Shown here piece by piece: positions 33,007-41,384 of a stretch of DNA of 64,000 bases. The DNA lies in the NCBI GenBank assembly GCA_020426845.1, contig JAGQPF010000517.1:49351-113350 (forward strand), written 5' to 3'. The notes beneath the pieces are model-generated. The model saw only the letters and a list, made by a program, of their open reading frames with translations. It did no database searches and was not told where the DNA came from. The position numbers and the translations under genes were made by a program. This DNA is from Planctomycetales bacterium (GTDB lineage: Bacteria > Planctomycetota > Planctomycetia > Pirellulales > Pirellulaceae). Position 1 is the first letter of the stretch; the number at the start of each line of letters is the position of its first letter.

Positions 33007-35838
33007 TTACAGCAGGTCGACGAGAAACTCCTGCATCGCTTCGTGCACGCCGTCCGACACGGTGACCCGCACCAGGATCTGCCCGAGATAGCCCGCCGGA
33101 CGCTCGATTCGCAGCTCACCATCGACCCAGCTGACCTGCACCGGGATGGGCGAGGCGTCGGTCAACAACGCGGGGTTGTCGTAGATGGACGAATCGAGCT
33201 GCGCCACCAACTCGCTGGTGGCGAAGTCGCCGTTCCAGCGCCGCAATTCGCCATTGGGCAGCAGGAATAGCCACTGGTTGTCGCTGTCTCGAATCCACTT
33301 CTCCTGTTGCCCGCCCCAGTTGGTGTGGTAGTCGCCGTCGGACCACAGTCCGAGCGACTGATCCAGCGCGTAAACCGCGTCGACGACTTCGGCCGTGACC
33401 AGCAGCGGCTGCCCTTCGGGATCAGCCATGGTGAGGGTCAGCGCCAGCAGCACTTGGTCGGCGGCCATAACCTGGTCGGCAATCGGATCGAGCGACGGAG
33501 GCAGGTTGGCAATCGCAACCTGGAAGGTTTGCGAGTCGGCCGCTGCGCCGTCGGTGACCTCTACGCGGACTTCGAAGGCGCCGCTAACGGACGCTTCCGG
33601 CGAGACCGTCAGCACGTTGCCGACCACCTCGAGTTGCACGGGCAGCGGCTGAGCTTCGGTCAGCAGCGTTGGATCGTCGTAAACGTCGGCGCCCAGCTCA
33701 CCCAGCAGCGCGCTGTCTCCGAAGCTGCCCTCCCAACGATAGAGTCCGCCACCCGGCAACAGATAATGCCAAACGCCTCCCGCGTCTTGGATCCACCGCT
33801 CCTGCTGTCCGCCCCAGTTCTGGAAGTAGTCGGCGGGCGTCTCGAACTGATGCTGTTGATCGAGGTCGTAGGCCGGCTGCACCAGCACGGCCGAGAAGGT
33901 CAGGAGATCGCCATCGGGATCGGACGCTTGCAGCATCACGTCGAGCGGGCCATCGCCGGCATTCATCGCCACATCGTTCAGTGGATCGAGCTGCGGCGCC
34001 GCATTGGCCACGTCGACGGAAAAGGTCTCCATCGACTGCGTGGCGCCGTTGGACATCGTCACCTCCACCTGGAATGTGCCGAGAAAGCCGGCGGCGGGTG
34101 TGATCGAAAGCACTCCGCCGACGTATTCGGCGGTGGCCGAGGCCGTGGCGTCATGCAACACCGACGGGTCGTCGTACACGGCGACATCCAGGCTCGCCAG
34201 CAGCGCGCTGCCGACAAAGTCCCCGGCCCAAGCGTAGAGTCCGCCATCGGGCAGCAGATAATGCCAGCCGGTCGGCGAGGTCAGCCATTTCTCCTGTTGG
34301 CCGCCCCAATTCGTGTAGTAGCTGCCGGCGAACTCCAGCCCCAGCGACTGGTCCAGTTCGTAGAGCTCGCCGCCCACCACGTGCACGTCGTAGCTGAGCG
34401 ACTCGCCGCTAGGTAGCAGCTCGGGCAGCGGAAGCTCCAGCGTGCCCTGAACAGGTGACATTGTTTGGTCACCAATAAACGGAAAGTCGTCGTCGATCAG
34501 CCACATGACGGCGGACGAGTCGACGCCCAAGTCGTACATCACTTCGTCGACAAGCTGCAGCTGCACGCTCTCCGAACCCTCCAGCAGCGCATCATCCACA
34601 GCCGATAGCGTGACCGTAGCCTGGCTGGCCCCGGCCGCAAACGAGACCTCGCCGGACAGCGCCGCGTAGTCCGCCGCGGAGGCCGTGCCGCCCACCGTAT
34701 AGTGCACCTGCAGCGGCTGCGACAAGTCGCCATTGCGAGTCACAACAAAGTCCGCCCCGCCGCTTTCGGCAATCTCGCCGACCGTCGCCGCGATCGACAC
34801 CTCGGCAAGCGGCCCCGCAGGCGGCTCGACAGGCGGCGCCGCAGCATGATCGCCGAGAAACGAAAGCAGCTGCTCGTTGGTCGCCACATTCAGCAAGTCA
34901 ACGCCGGCCAATTCCGGAGGCACATCCGGACGAGCGAACCGCATGTATTCGAAGCCCGCCACCAGATCGGGGTTGAACGGCTCGGCGGGCGTGGGGTCGG
35001 GCGTAATGCCCGGTTCCAGCACGTGGCTGTTCTGAAAGAATGGATCAAAGTCGCCTGCCTTGCCCCAATCGGTATAGGTGACCAGGCCGACCTGCAACGT
35101 CTCCGGCATGTCGGGACGGTCGTAGCGGCGGTGCACGACCCAATCCTGTCCGGGCAGGCGGTACAGCGCCAGCACCGTGTTGCCGATCCGCGCCAGTTGG
35201 ATGGTTGCGGTGTCGCTGCCCAGCGGCGTCAGCTCGAGCTGCGAGTTGCTGTTGCGCGTCGTCTTCACTTCGAGCGAAAACTGGGCGCCGTCGTCCGCGT
35301 GGCCCATCGACAAGAACACGTAGTTCTCGCCGTTGTTGGTCCCGTCATCCGCGCCGCTGCCGGGCGACCAGTCGGCGGGCGAAGTGATCGCACGAGGCGT
35401 GCGAATCATCACGCCGCCCAGCGAGAACTGAGCATCGTCCGGCACGTCGTCAGGATCGCTGTCGCCGACGTCGTCCCGATCGCCGATATGCACCTCGGAG
35501 GTCACGACAAAGTCGCCCGTCAACTCCTTGAAGACCATGGGGCCGCGCCAGTCCTGGTACCAGACTGCGGTGTGCGGAATCATCGTCATGCGGCCGGGCT
35601 GAGTGCCGTCGATGTCCCACGCCTCCAGTTGGTCGGCGTTCCACCCCTCGGTGACGTTGATGCGGCTCCAGTCGCCGAGCGTGGCCGCATTGTCAAACTC
35701 GTCACTCAGCGTGGCCAGGTCGTCGGCCACATCGGCGGCCAACAGCCGTCGCGTCTCCAGCTGCTCAGCCCACAGCCGTCGGCGGCGCAAGTTTGAGTGG
35801 TGGGTGCGTTGCCGCTGGCTCGTGGTTCGCTTCGACAT
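33007..35838 (-). CDS. Secreted Calx-beta/cadherin-like surface protein with triplicated NWGGQQE domain
   Basis: 943 residues. The basic N-terminus ends in LWAEQLETRRLLAAD, the planctomycete-specific surface/secretion signature. Residues ~40-300 resemble a laminin-G/concanavalin-like domain (DDAQFSLGGVMIRTPRA, FKELTGDFVVTSEVHIGDRDD). A Calx-beta domain follows at about 345-435 (ATVTLSAVDDALLEGSESVQ). The C-terminal ~480 residues hold three copies of a ~165-residue unit, each with Y.LDQ....Y..NWGGQQE.W....WHYLLP.G.LYRW.G.F..S.L...L...VYD.P, then a cadherin-like strand module ending in PxLDP. Likely a large extracellular adhesin or enzyme accessory. It stands alone and has a bidirectional terminator downstream. 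The NWGGQQE unit's function is unknown. Confidence 0.8.
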   Translation of the reverse strand: MSKRTTSQRQRTHHSNLRRRRLWAEQLETRRLLAADVADDLATLSDEFDNAATLGDWSRINVTEGWNADQLEAWDIDGTQPGRMTMIPHTAVWYQDWRGPMVFKELTGDFVVTSEVHIGDRDDVGDSDPDDVPDDAQFSLGGVMIRTPRAITSPADWSPGSGADDGTNNGENYVFLSMGHADDGAQFSLEVKTTRNSNSQLELTPLGSDTATIQLARIGNTVLALYRLPGQDWVVHRRYDRPDMPETLQVGLVTYTDWGKAGDFDPFFQNSHVLEPGITPDPTPAEPFNPDLVAGFEYMRFARPDVPPELAGVDLLNVATNEQLLSFLGDHAAAPPVEPPAGPLAEVSIAATVGEIAESGGADFVVTRNGDLSQPLQVHYTVGGTASAADYAALSGEVSFAAGASQATVTLSAVDDALLEGSESVQLQLVDEVMYDLGVDSSAVMWLIDDDFPFIGDQTMSPVQGTLELPLPELLPSGESLSYDVHVVGGELYELDQSLGLEFAGSYYTNWGGQQEKWLTSPTGWHYLLPDGGLYAWAGDFVGSALLASLDVAVYDDPSVLHDATASATAEYVGGVLSITPAAGFLGTFQVEVTMSNGATQSMETFSVDVANAAPQLDPLNDVAMNAGDGPLDVMLQASDPDGDLLTFSAVLVQPAYDLDQQHQFETPADYFQNWGGQQERWIQDAGGVWHYLLPGGGLYRWEGSFGDSALLGELGADVYDDPTLLTEAQPLPVQLEVVGNVLTVSPEASVSGAFEVRVEVTDGAAADSQTFQVAIANLPPSLDPIADQVMAADQVLLALTLTMADPEGQPLLVTAEVVDAVYALDQSLGLWSDGDYHTNWGGQQEKWIRDSDNQWLFLLPNGELRRWNGDFATSELVAQLDSSIYDNPALLTDASPIPVQVSWVDGELRIERPAGYLGQILVRVTVSDGVHEAMQEFLVDLL

Positions 35839-35968
35839 CTGCCTTCTCCGTCAGAAAAGAATCTGTGACTGCGGCCGCCTGATGCGGCTCGCACATCACA
35901 AATCACACGAAGAAGGCGAATCTTTCAGTGCGGTGAAGAATTTTCGCGACAATCCGGATCAGGGCGCG

Positions 35969-37114
35969 TCAGGGCACATCGGCCGCAGCGGGCCACTGCA
36001 GGTCGACCCAGACCGGGCGATGATCGGAGGCGGCGATCGCCTTGGCGCCCGGCGCATCGCCCTCGGGCCAAAACACTCCTGCGTCGCGCCAAAGCAGCCG
36101 CTTGGAGGGCAGGGCGTAGTCAACGCGAAACTGACGCCCGCCACCAAAGCTCGCCGTCGCGGGATTCTCGCTGGCCGCAGATTGATCGGGTTGGCTCGGA
36201 ATGCCGGTTCTCCGAAACGGAATGCGACTCGACACGCGGGGATGGGTCAACAGCTGGCCAATCGCATTCTCGCGGCTTTCGCCGCGTTGCGGGTCCGCAT
36301 TGAGATCGCCCACCACAACAAACTCCGCGGACTCCGCCAGACCGCCCCGCCGCCCCTGGTCGTCGACCAGATACGGAGCAGTGCCGCCGAGGTAGTCGGC
36401 CCAGAACCGAATCTCGTCGTGGTTGCGTCGGCCGTTGCGATCCTCCTTGCCGTCGAACACGGGCGGTGTCGGATGCGACGCGAGCAAGTGCAGCACACGG
36501 TCGTCGACTCGGATGTGCACGTCCCAGTGCGACTTGGACGAGAGCCGCAGCACGGCCAGGTCCTCATCGTCGTAATAAGAGCCGCCGCGAGAGTCGCCCG
36601 GCAACAGAGCGTCCGGCATCTGCTTCCAAAGTAGTTGCTGAAAAGTCCGGCTCGCCTGTTGGTCGATCGGAAAGCGGCTCAGGACCAGCATCCCATACTG
36701 ACCGTGATGGAGGCCAAAGCCCACCGCGTCCGCCGGCCCGTCCCGTTCGCCGTCTTTGTTCAGGTCGCGGCCGCTGGGCCGGCCCGTATTCACCGGGCGC
36801 AGGAATCGATGCGGGTAACTCAGCGGCTGCAACTCCGGCGATTGTGGCTTGGCAAGATACCGACCGAGAAACGCCGCGGCCGCGCGGCCGTCCGAGTCGT
36901 AGTCAAACTCGTTCAACAACACGATGTCGGGCCGGATACGTTGCAACACCTCGGCAACTTGGCGAGCCTGCGGGCATTCTCCTTCCAACTCGGCGGCCAA
37001 CTGCAATGACTTGGGCCGGTGCAGGGAGGTGTTATAGGTGGCCACGCGAAACGGCGATTGCTCGGCAACGGCCGTGTTGCCAAGAGCAAGCCAGAGGGCG
37101 ACTGCCTGCAGCAA
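35969..37114 (-). CDS. Secreted endonuclease/exonuclease/phosphatase-family protein
   Basis: About 381 residues of the EEP fold. Motifs in order: FRVATYNTSL, IVLLNEFDYD (catalytic-metal Glu), HGQYGMLVLSRFPI, DVHIRVDDRVLHLLASHPTP, EFVVVGDLNADP (Asp-Leu-Asn) and AIAASDHRPVWVDL (final Asp-His). The family hydrolyses phosphodiester or phosphate bonds in nucleic acids, lipids or sugars; substrate is not visible. The TTG at 37114 starts a signal peptide (LQAVALWLALGNTAVA), but no Shine-Dalgarno is present, because the sequence directly upstream is a 105-bp tandem repeat that stays in frame for 99 more codons to an ATG at 37411. The native start may have been lost or displaced. Confidence in function is good, in the start low. 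Confidence 0.8.
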   Translation of the reverse strand: MLQAVALWLALGNTAVAEQSPFRVATYNTSLHRPKSLQLAAELEGECPQARQVAEVLQRIRPDIVLLNEFDYDSDGRAAAAFLGRYLAKPQSPELQPLSYPHRFLRPVNTGRPSGRDLNKDGERDGPADAVGFGLHHGQYGMLVLSRFPIDQQASRTFQQLLWKQMPDALLPGDSRGGSYYDDEDLAVLRLSSKSHWDVHIRVDDRVLHLLASHPTPPVFDGKEDRNGRRNHDEIRFWADYLGGTAPYLVDDQGRRGGLAESAEFVVVGDLNADPQRGESRENAIGQLLTHPRVSSRIPFRRTGIPSQPDQSAASENPATASFGGGRQFRVDYALPSKRLLWRDAGVFWPEGDAPGAKAIAASDHRPVWVDLQWPAAADVP

Positions 37115-37115
37115 C

Positions 37116-37397
37116 GTGGCACAGGCTGCCAGCCTGTGACGATTGGGGGTTGCACGCGACTCCCCGGGCTTGCGCCCAGGGCTAACATCTGTCGCCCCTG
37201 TCGGGGCTGTTGCGCGCGACGTGGCACAGGCTGCCAGCCTGTGACGATTGGAGGTTGCACGCGACTCCCTGGGCTCGCGCCCAGGGCTAACATATGTTGC
37301 CCCTGCCGGGGCTGTTGCGCGCGACGTGGCACAGGCTGCCAGCCTGTGACGATTGGAGGTTGCACGCGTCTCCCTCGGCTTGCGCCCAGGGCTGCCT
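37116..37397. repeat. 105-bp tandem repeat (about 2.7 units)
   Basis: GTGGCACAGGCTGCCAGCC recurs at 37116, 37221 and 37326, exactly 105 bases (35 codons) apart; each unit also holds CTTGCGCCCAGGGCTAACAT-like and CCCCTGTCGGGGCTGTTGCG-like segments. The first part belongs to the interspersed family of 21973 and 22058. It directly precedes the phosphodiesterase-like gene on the minus strand. Confidence 0.85.
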
Positions 37398-37407
37398 TTC
37401 AAACGCG

Positions 37408-39042
37408 TCATTGCTTCGGAGCGGGGGCAACCCCGCCGACCTTGCGATTCAATTCCGCCTCAAGCTTTTCGTCGAGATACTGCACGGCCAGCTGCTGAGT
37501 GTCCTCGAACATCACATCGATGCTGCGCTGCATATGAGCGTCGGGAGTCGACATGTCCCGCTTGCGTCGATTCAGCAAATCCAGCACGGCGGGCAGCGTC
37601 GTCAGCGTGCGGTACTGGGCAAGTTGTTTCTTGGCGAAGTCCGTGTTGCCTTCGTCAACCGCCTTATTGATGCGGTCCCGGATCATTTGGCGCTGGGCCA
37701 CCGTGTCGAGGATATTATTTTGCACCGAGCGGATAAATGCCTCGGCCTGCAGCCGCGTCTCGTCGTCGCGCATCTCGGCCTCGGTCGTCTCCAGGTGGCC
37801 GGCCAGCAAAGGGATGCCGGCGAGCAGGCTGCCGCCGTTCTTGATGTACAGCAGTCGCAACGGGACATCGCCCTGCTGCTCGACGTCAATTTCTCCATTC
37901 CAGTTCGTCAGCCCGATGTACACCGAGTCGTCCTTGTCGGTCAGGTGACGGGAGAAGATCTCGTAGCCGCCCAGCGGTCGCTGTCGGGTTTTGCTCACCA
38001 ATCGCACTCGAGTGACGTTCGCTCGCGGCCGCACCAGCAGCGCAAACTTTTGCACGCGCGAGCCGCCGCGGCCGCCCAACGGTCCGCGCAGCGCGCTGTG
38101 GAGCGCCATCTTGACGTCCTCGCCGTTGCGCTCCGTCACTTGCAGATAGCTCCACTCCGTTGCGCGAATGCCATTGAACTCCTTGGGCTGCCCGAGACGA
38201 TCGTTGTTGCGAACCACCGGCACCAACGAGTGGTTCACGTCGACAGCCGAGGGACTTTCGGGCCCCTCGACCAGTCCGCCTGCGCGGATCATCCCATCCA
38301 CCTCCTTGCCGTTGGCCGAAACCTTGTCGATGCGCACGATCGGCCGAAACGCGTCGAAGAGAATCTGAAACACGTGATCGGCAATCGTCTCACGTTGCCG
38401 AGTAACTCGCTGTCGCGGCAGACCGATGTGCCGCGTGGGCACGTCGACTTCACGCCCAACCACCTCGTAGCCCAGCTCGCCGGCGCGAATGGCGATCAAG
38501 ACGATCTTGTCGTGCGCATTAATCGCATTCCGCAGCAGTTCCGCGTTGGGAGACACGGCCCACTTTTCGGCCTCCTCCTCTTGCTCCTCCTCCTTGCCGC
38601 GGGTGGTGCGGCGTGACGGAGGCTGCCCCGGTTCGGCGACGCGAATCGTATTGAACCCGGCCAGCGCGTGAAACTGATTGGGAGTCAGCGTCTCCAGGCC
38701 GCCCAGCACATCGGCCCGCAGATGCGCGTCGGGCACGGCGTCGACCTCGACCAGCCAAGTCGCGAACGCGGCCGCCTCGCTGCCTGCAATCACTCGCTCG
38801 CGGATGTTCGCCAGCAAGGAGGGCGTAAGGCGACCATCGAAGTCCATCGCCACCCACACCTGAATGCGATACGGCGAATACTGCCACGCCTTCGGCTTCT
38901 CCGCTTTCGGCTCATCCGACTCACTGGTCTTCTCCGGCTCTCCCTCACTCGGTTTGCTCGTCCCGTCACCGGACTGGCCAAACGCGGGCACGGCGCCAAT
39001 CAGCAGCGCGAGGACCAAAAGCAGTCGACCCATAATGCTCAT
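37408..39042 (-). CDS. Secreted protein of unknown function, last gene of the ExbBD-propeller operon
   Basis: 544 residues. ATG 39042 overlaps the upstream stop (ATGA) and opens a signal peptide (GRLLLVLALLIGAVPAFGQ), followed by an acidic Lys/Glu linker. The rest is mixed alpha/beta with KPKAWQYSPYRIQVWVAMDF, LRADVLGGLETLTPNQFHALAGF and DKIVLIAIRAGELGYEVVGRE, and ends in a long helix region (AEAEMRDDETRLQAEAF...). I do not recognise a domain. It has no visible catalytic motif. It is probably periplasmic or outer-membrane-associated and belongs to the energised operon; its role is open. Confidence 0.7.
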   Translation of the reverse strand: MSIMGRLLLVLALLIGAVPAFGQSGDGTSKPSEGEPEKTSESDEPKAEKPKAWQYSPYRIQVWVAMDFDGRLTPSLLANIRERVIAGSEAAAFATWLVEVDAVPDAHLRADVLGGLETLTPNQFHALAGFNTIRVAEPGQPPSRRTTRGKEEEQEEEAEKWAVSPNAELLRNAINAHDKIVLIAIRAGELGYEVVGREVDVPTRHIGLPRQRVTRQRETIADHVFQILFDAFRPIVRIDKVSANGKEVDGMIRAGGLVEGPESPSAVDVNHSLVPVVRNNDRLGQPKEFNGIRATEWSYLQVTERNGEDVKMALHSALRGPLGGRGGSRVQKFALLVRPRANVTRVRLVSKTRQRPLGGYEIFSRHLTDKDDSVYIGLTNWNGEIDVEQQGDVPLRLLYIKNGGSLLAGIPLLAGHLETTEAEMRDDETRLQAEAFIRSVQNNILDTVAQRQMIRDRINKAVDEGNTDFAKKQLAQYRTLTTLPAVLDLLNRRKRDMSTPDAHMQRSIDVMFEDTQQLAVQYLDEKLEAELNRKVGGVAPAPKQ

Positions 39043-41384
39043 GGCGCCTCCTCCACCAATAGCGGCTCGAGCTGCCATTGCTCGATGTCCTGGTACAAAT
39101 TGAGCACACCATCCTGCAGTCCGTGCACGCCGACTCGGTAGGCGAAATGCTCGGGTAGCTGCCAAAGCGGGATGATCGTCATGTTTTGGATCGCCGCCCG
39201 GTGAATGTCCTTCAAGCGGGCGCTGGCCTCCTTCCAATCCTGCGCGCGATTCAGGCGGCGAATGCCCATCCCCACATAGGGACTCGGGGAATTCGCCAAC
39301 CCGGTGGAGCTTAACAGTCGTTCGGCGTCCACAATCGGCTCGACCATCTGCACTTCGGCGAACACCAGGTGGCACTCGCCCGTGGTGTCGCGGACCTCTC
39401 CCGGCGGGAACTCCTTGCGCGAGCACTCGATCTGCAACGCTTTCAGCTGCGCTTCGATGGCGGCCGAAACCATCCGGCCGATTTTGGTGGCCGGGTGGCC
39501 AATCACCAGCGGCACATACGGAGGCGGATCCTCCTTTTTCTTTTCGGCAATCTGCTGCAATTCGTTGCCCGCGACGAGCGTGAGCAACTTGCCGAGACTG
39601 GCGTCGAACGGCATCGGCGGCACGCTGTCATCGTAACCGTAGGAGTCCACAGCGAACGGCGCGTCGAGCACTCGCGCCCCGTCCATCTCGAGTCCTTCCA
39701 GCAGCAGCGTGTTGAGAATCTGCTCTCGCGGGATGGCGTACGCCAAAGCGCGACGGAAGGCGTCGCGATTGAGGAACTCATGCTTCAGATTCGGGATCAG
39801 CACATGGATCGTGGGCGCGGCGTAACGTCCGACCCGAATCTCCAGCGAGCCCTCCACCAGCAGCCTCGCGGCGTCCGCGGGATGCAATCGATCGATCACG
39901 TCGAGCTTGCCGTTGCGGAGGTCGTTCACTGCGTCACTCGTGTGCTCGTACACCGTTTCGATCACTTCAAACGGCTGTGTCGCGCTGCGGTAGGCGTAGT
40001 CCTTCTCGACGAGATACTGCGTCGTCCCTTCCTCCTCCTTGCCGGCCGCGTAGCCGCCCCGCGTCAGCGCCGCGAGCGGGCCGTCGAACTGCAGGGGAAT
40101 CTGCAGGTACGCTTCGGGCAGCACATTGGAGCGACGAAATTGAATGGTCAGCTCGAACGGATTGCGAACATCGACGCCCGCCAGCAAGCTGGCCCAGGAC
40201 TCCGAATAATCGGGGCTCCGCGGCTCGGCGCGGTCCAGCAGCTTGCTCGCGACGTCAAACGCCGTCAGCACGGTCTCTCCCTCCTCCTTGGGCCGGCGCA
40301 GATCCAAGTAGACCGCCGTCAAGTCGTCGTTCTGCTCCAGTCGGCCAAACGCGGACCGGTAGATGCCGCCGGAGGGCCCCGGCTCGAGATACTCGACAAG
40401 CAAGCGGTGCTTGAGTCGCGAGATGCGGCGTCCCGACCAGTTGTCGATCTGGCGGGGCGAGTGATCCAACGCGCCGCTGGTGACCGCGATCCGCGCGATT
40501 GGGTAGCGTCGCGTGGTTTCGAGCGCCAGCTCCTTGCCGCCCTGGACGAGCGGCCAGACCCGCATCATCTCCATCGACGTCAGGTACGCTTCGCGGAGCT
40601 TGCCTGAGTCCAACTCGCTTCGCGCCTGATCTCGCAACGCGCTGGCGCGGCGATCCAGTTCAGCGGACCACTTCCCGACGGACGAGATCTGCGTGGGCCC
40701 GTACGCGGCGGTCAGCCGAGTCAACATGCGGCGCGAGCTGTTGATATCCTCGTCGCCGATGTACTTGGCCAACATGCGGTCCGTGACCGTGGAGATCGCG
40801 CGCGCGACATTCTGGGTGGGGCTCAGCGCAAAGTTGGGGTTCCGATCAGCCAGCTCCTCCAAGGAGGAAAGCGCCTCCGAGTAGCGTTCTTGCTGAAACA
40901 AGTCCAGCGCCACGTTGTAGAGATAGGACTCGATGCTGCGTTGCAGATTCGGAGTCTTCGGATACGACTGTTCGAGAAATGCGTAGTACGGAAACGCCGC
41001 GTCGTATCGCTTCTGCCGCGTGTGCTCGTTGGCCTCGTTCAAGACCATGACCTCAAAGACGCTGATCGACTCGACCAGCCGCCAGGGAATCAACAGATCG
41101 CCGGGGTCCACCGACGCCGCGTCGGGATCCACCAACTGCAGCTTGAGATTGCCGATTTTGGGAATCGTGATCTTGTAGCGATCGGGCAGCACCAACGGAT
41201 AGCACTTGTAGTCGTTGCCGTTCTTGGCCTTCAACAGGTCGTACGGAATCTGTTGGTACAGCGGCTTGGACGGGGGCGCCTGGGCATGTGCCAACGCCGC
41301 CAACAGCATGGCCGCCAGCAAGGCCCCAGCTGCCCGCGCAACCCGTTGGCAACGCCCGTTCTGAATGGAGAAATGGCTGCTCAC
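39039..41384 (-). CDS. Family-5 solute-binding-protein-like protein with N-terminal TPR
   Basis: 781 residues. The signal peptide ends near residue 35 (LLAAMLLAALAHAQ). Residues ~100-260 contain TPR-like helices (YDAAFPYYAFLEQSYPKTPN, YLYNVALDLFQQERYSEALS). From ~300 on, the chain resembles dipeptide/oligopeptide-binding proteins of ABC importers: FRRALAYAIPREQILNTLL, FDASLGKLLTLVAG, and the terminal MTIIPLWQLPEHFAYRVGVHG. There is no ABC permease or ATPase nearby; instead the gene is coupled (ATGA at 39039-39042 and 41381-41384) to a propeller protein and a secreted protein in an ExbBD operon. A binding protein repurposed for an energised outer-membrane or envelope complex is inference. Confidence 0.78.
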   Translation of the reverse strand: MSSHFSIQNGRCQRVARAAGALLAAMLLAALAHAQAPPSKPLYQQIPYDLLKAKNGNDYKCYPLVLPDRYKITIPKIGNLKLQLVDPDAASVDPGDLLIPWRLVESISVFEVMVLNEANEHTRQKRYDAAFPYYAFLEQSYPKTPNLQRSIESYLYNVALDLFQQERYSEALSSLEELADRNPNFALSPTQNVARAISTVTDRMLAKYIGDEDINSSRRMLTRLTAAYGPTQISSVGKWSAELDRRASALRDQARSELDSGKLREAYLTSMEMMRVWPLVQGGKELALETTRRYPIARIAVTSGALDHSPRQIDNWSGRRISRLKHRLLVEYLEPGPSGGIYRSAFGRLEQNDDLTAVYLDLRRPKEEGETVLTAFDVASKLLDRAEPRSPDYSESWASLLAGVDVRNPFELTIQFRRSNVLPEAYLQIPLQFDGPLAALTRGGYAAGKEEEGTTQYLVEKDYAYRSATQPFEVIETVYEHTSDAVNDLRNGKLDVIDRLHPADAARLLVEGSLEIRVGRYAAPTIHVLIPNLKHEFLNRDAFRRALAYAIPREQILNTLLLEGLEMDGARVLDAPFAVDSYGYDDSVPPMPFDASLGKLLTLVAGNELQQIAEKKKEDPPPYVPLVIGHPATKIGRMVSAAIEAQLKALQIECSRKEFPPGEVRDTTGECHLVFAEVQMVEPIVDAERLLSSTGLANSPSPYVGMGIRRLNRAQDWKEASARLKDIHRAAIQNMTIIPLWQLPEHFAYRVGVHGLQDGVLNLYQDIEQWQLEPLLVEEAP

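Noticed and set aside
37116..37397. Possible CRISPR or direct-repeat origin
   Set aside because: 105-bp units belong to an interspersed family seen at several other sites; no iteron pattern or replication gene is near.
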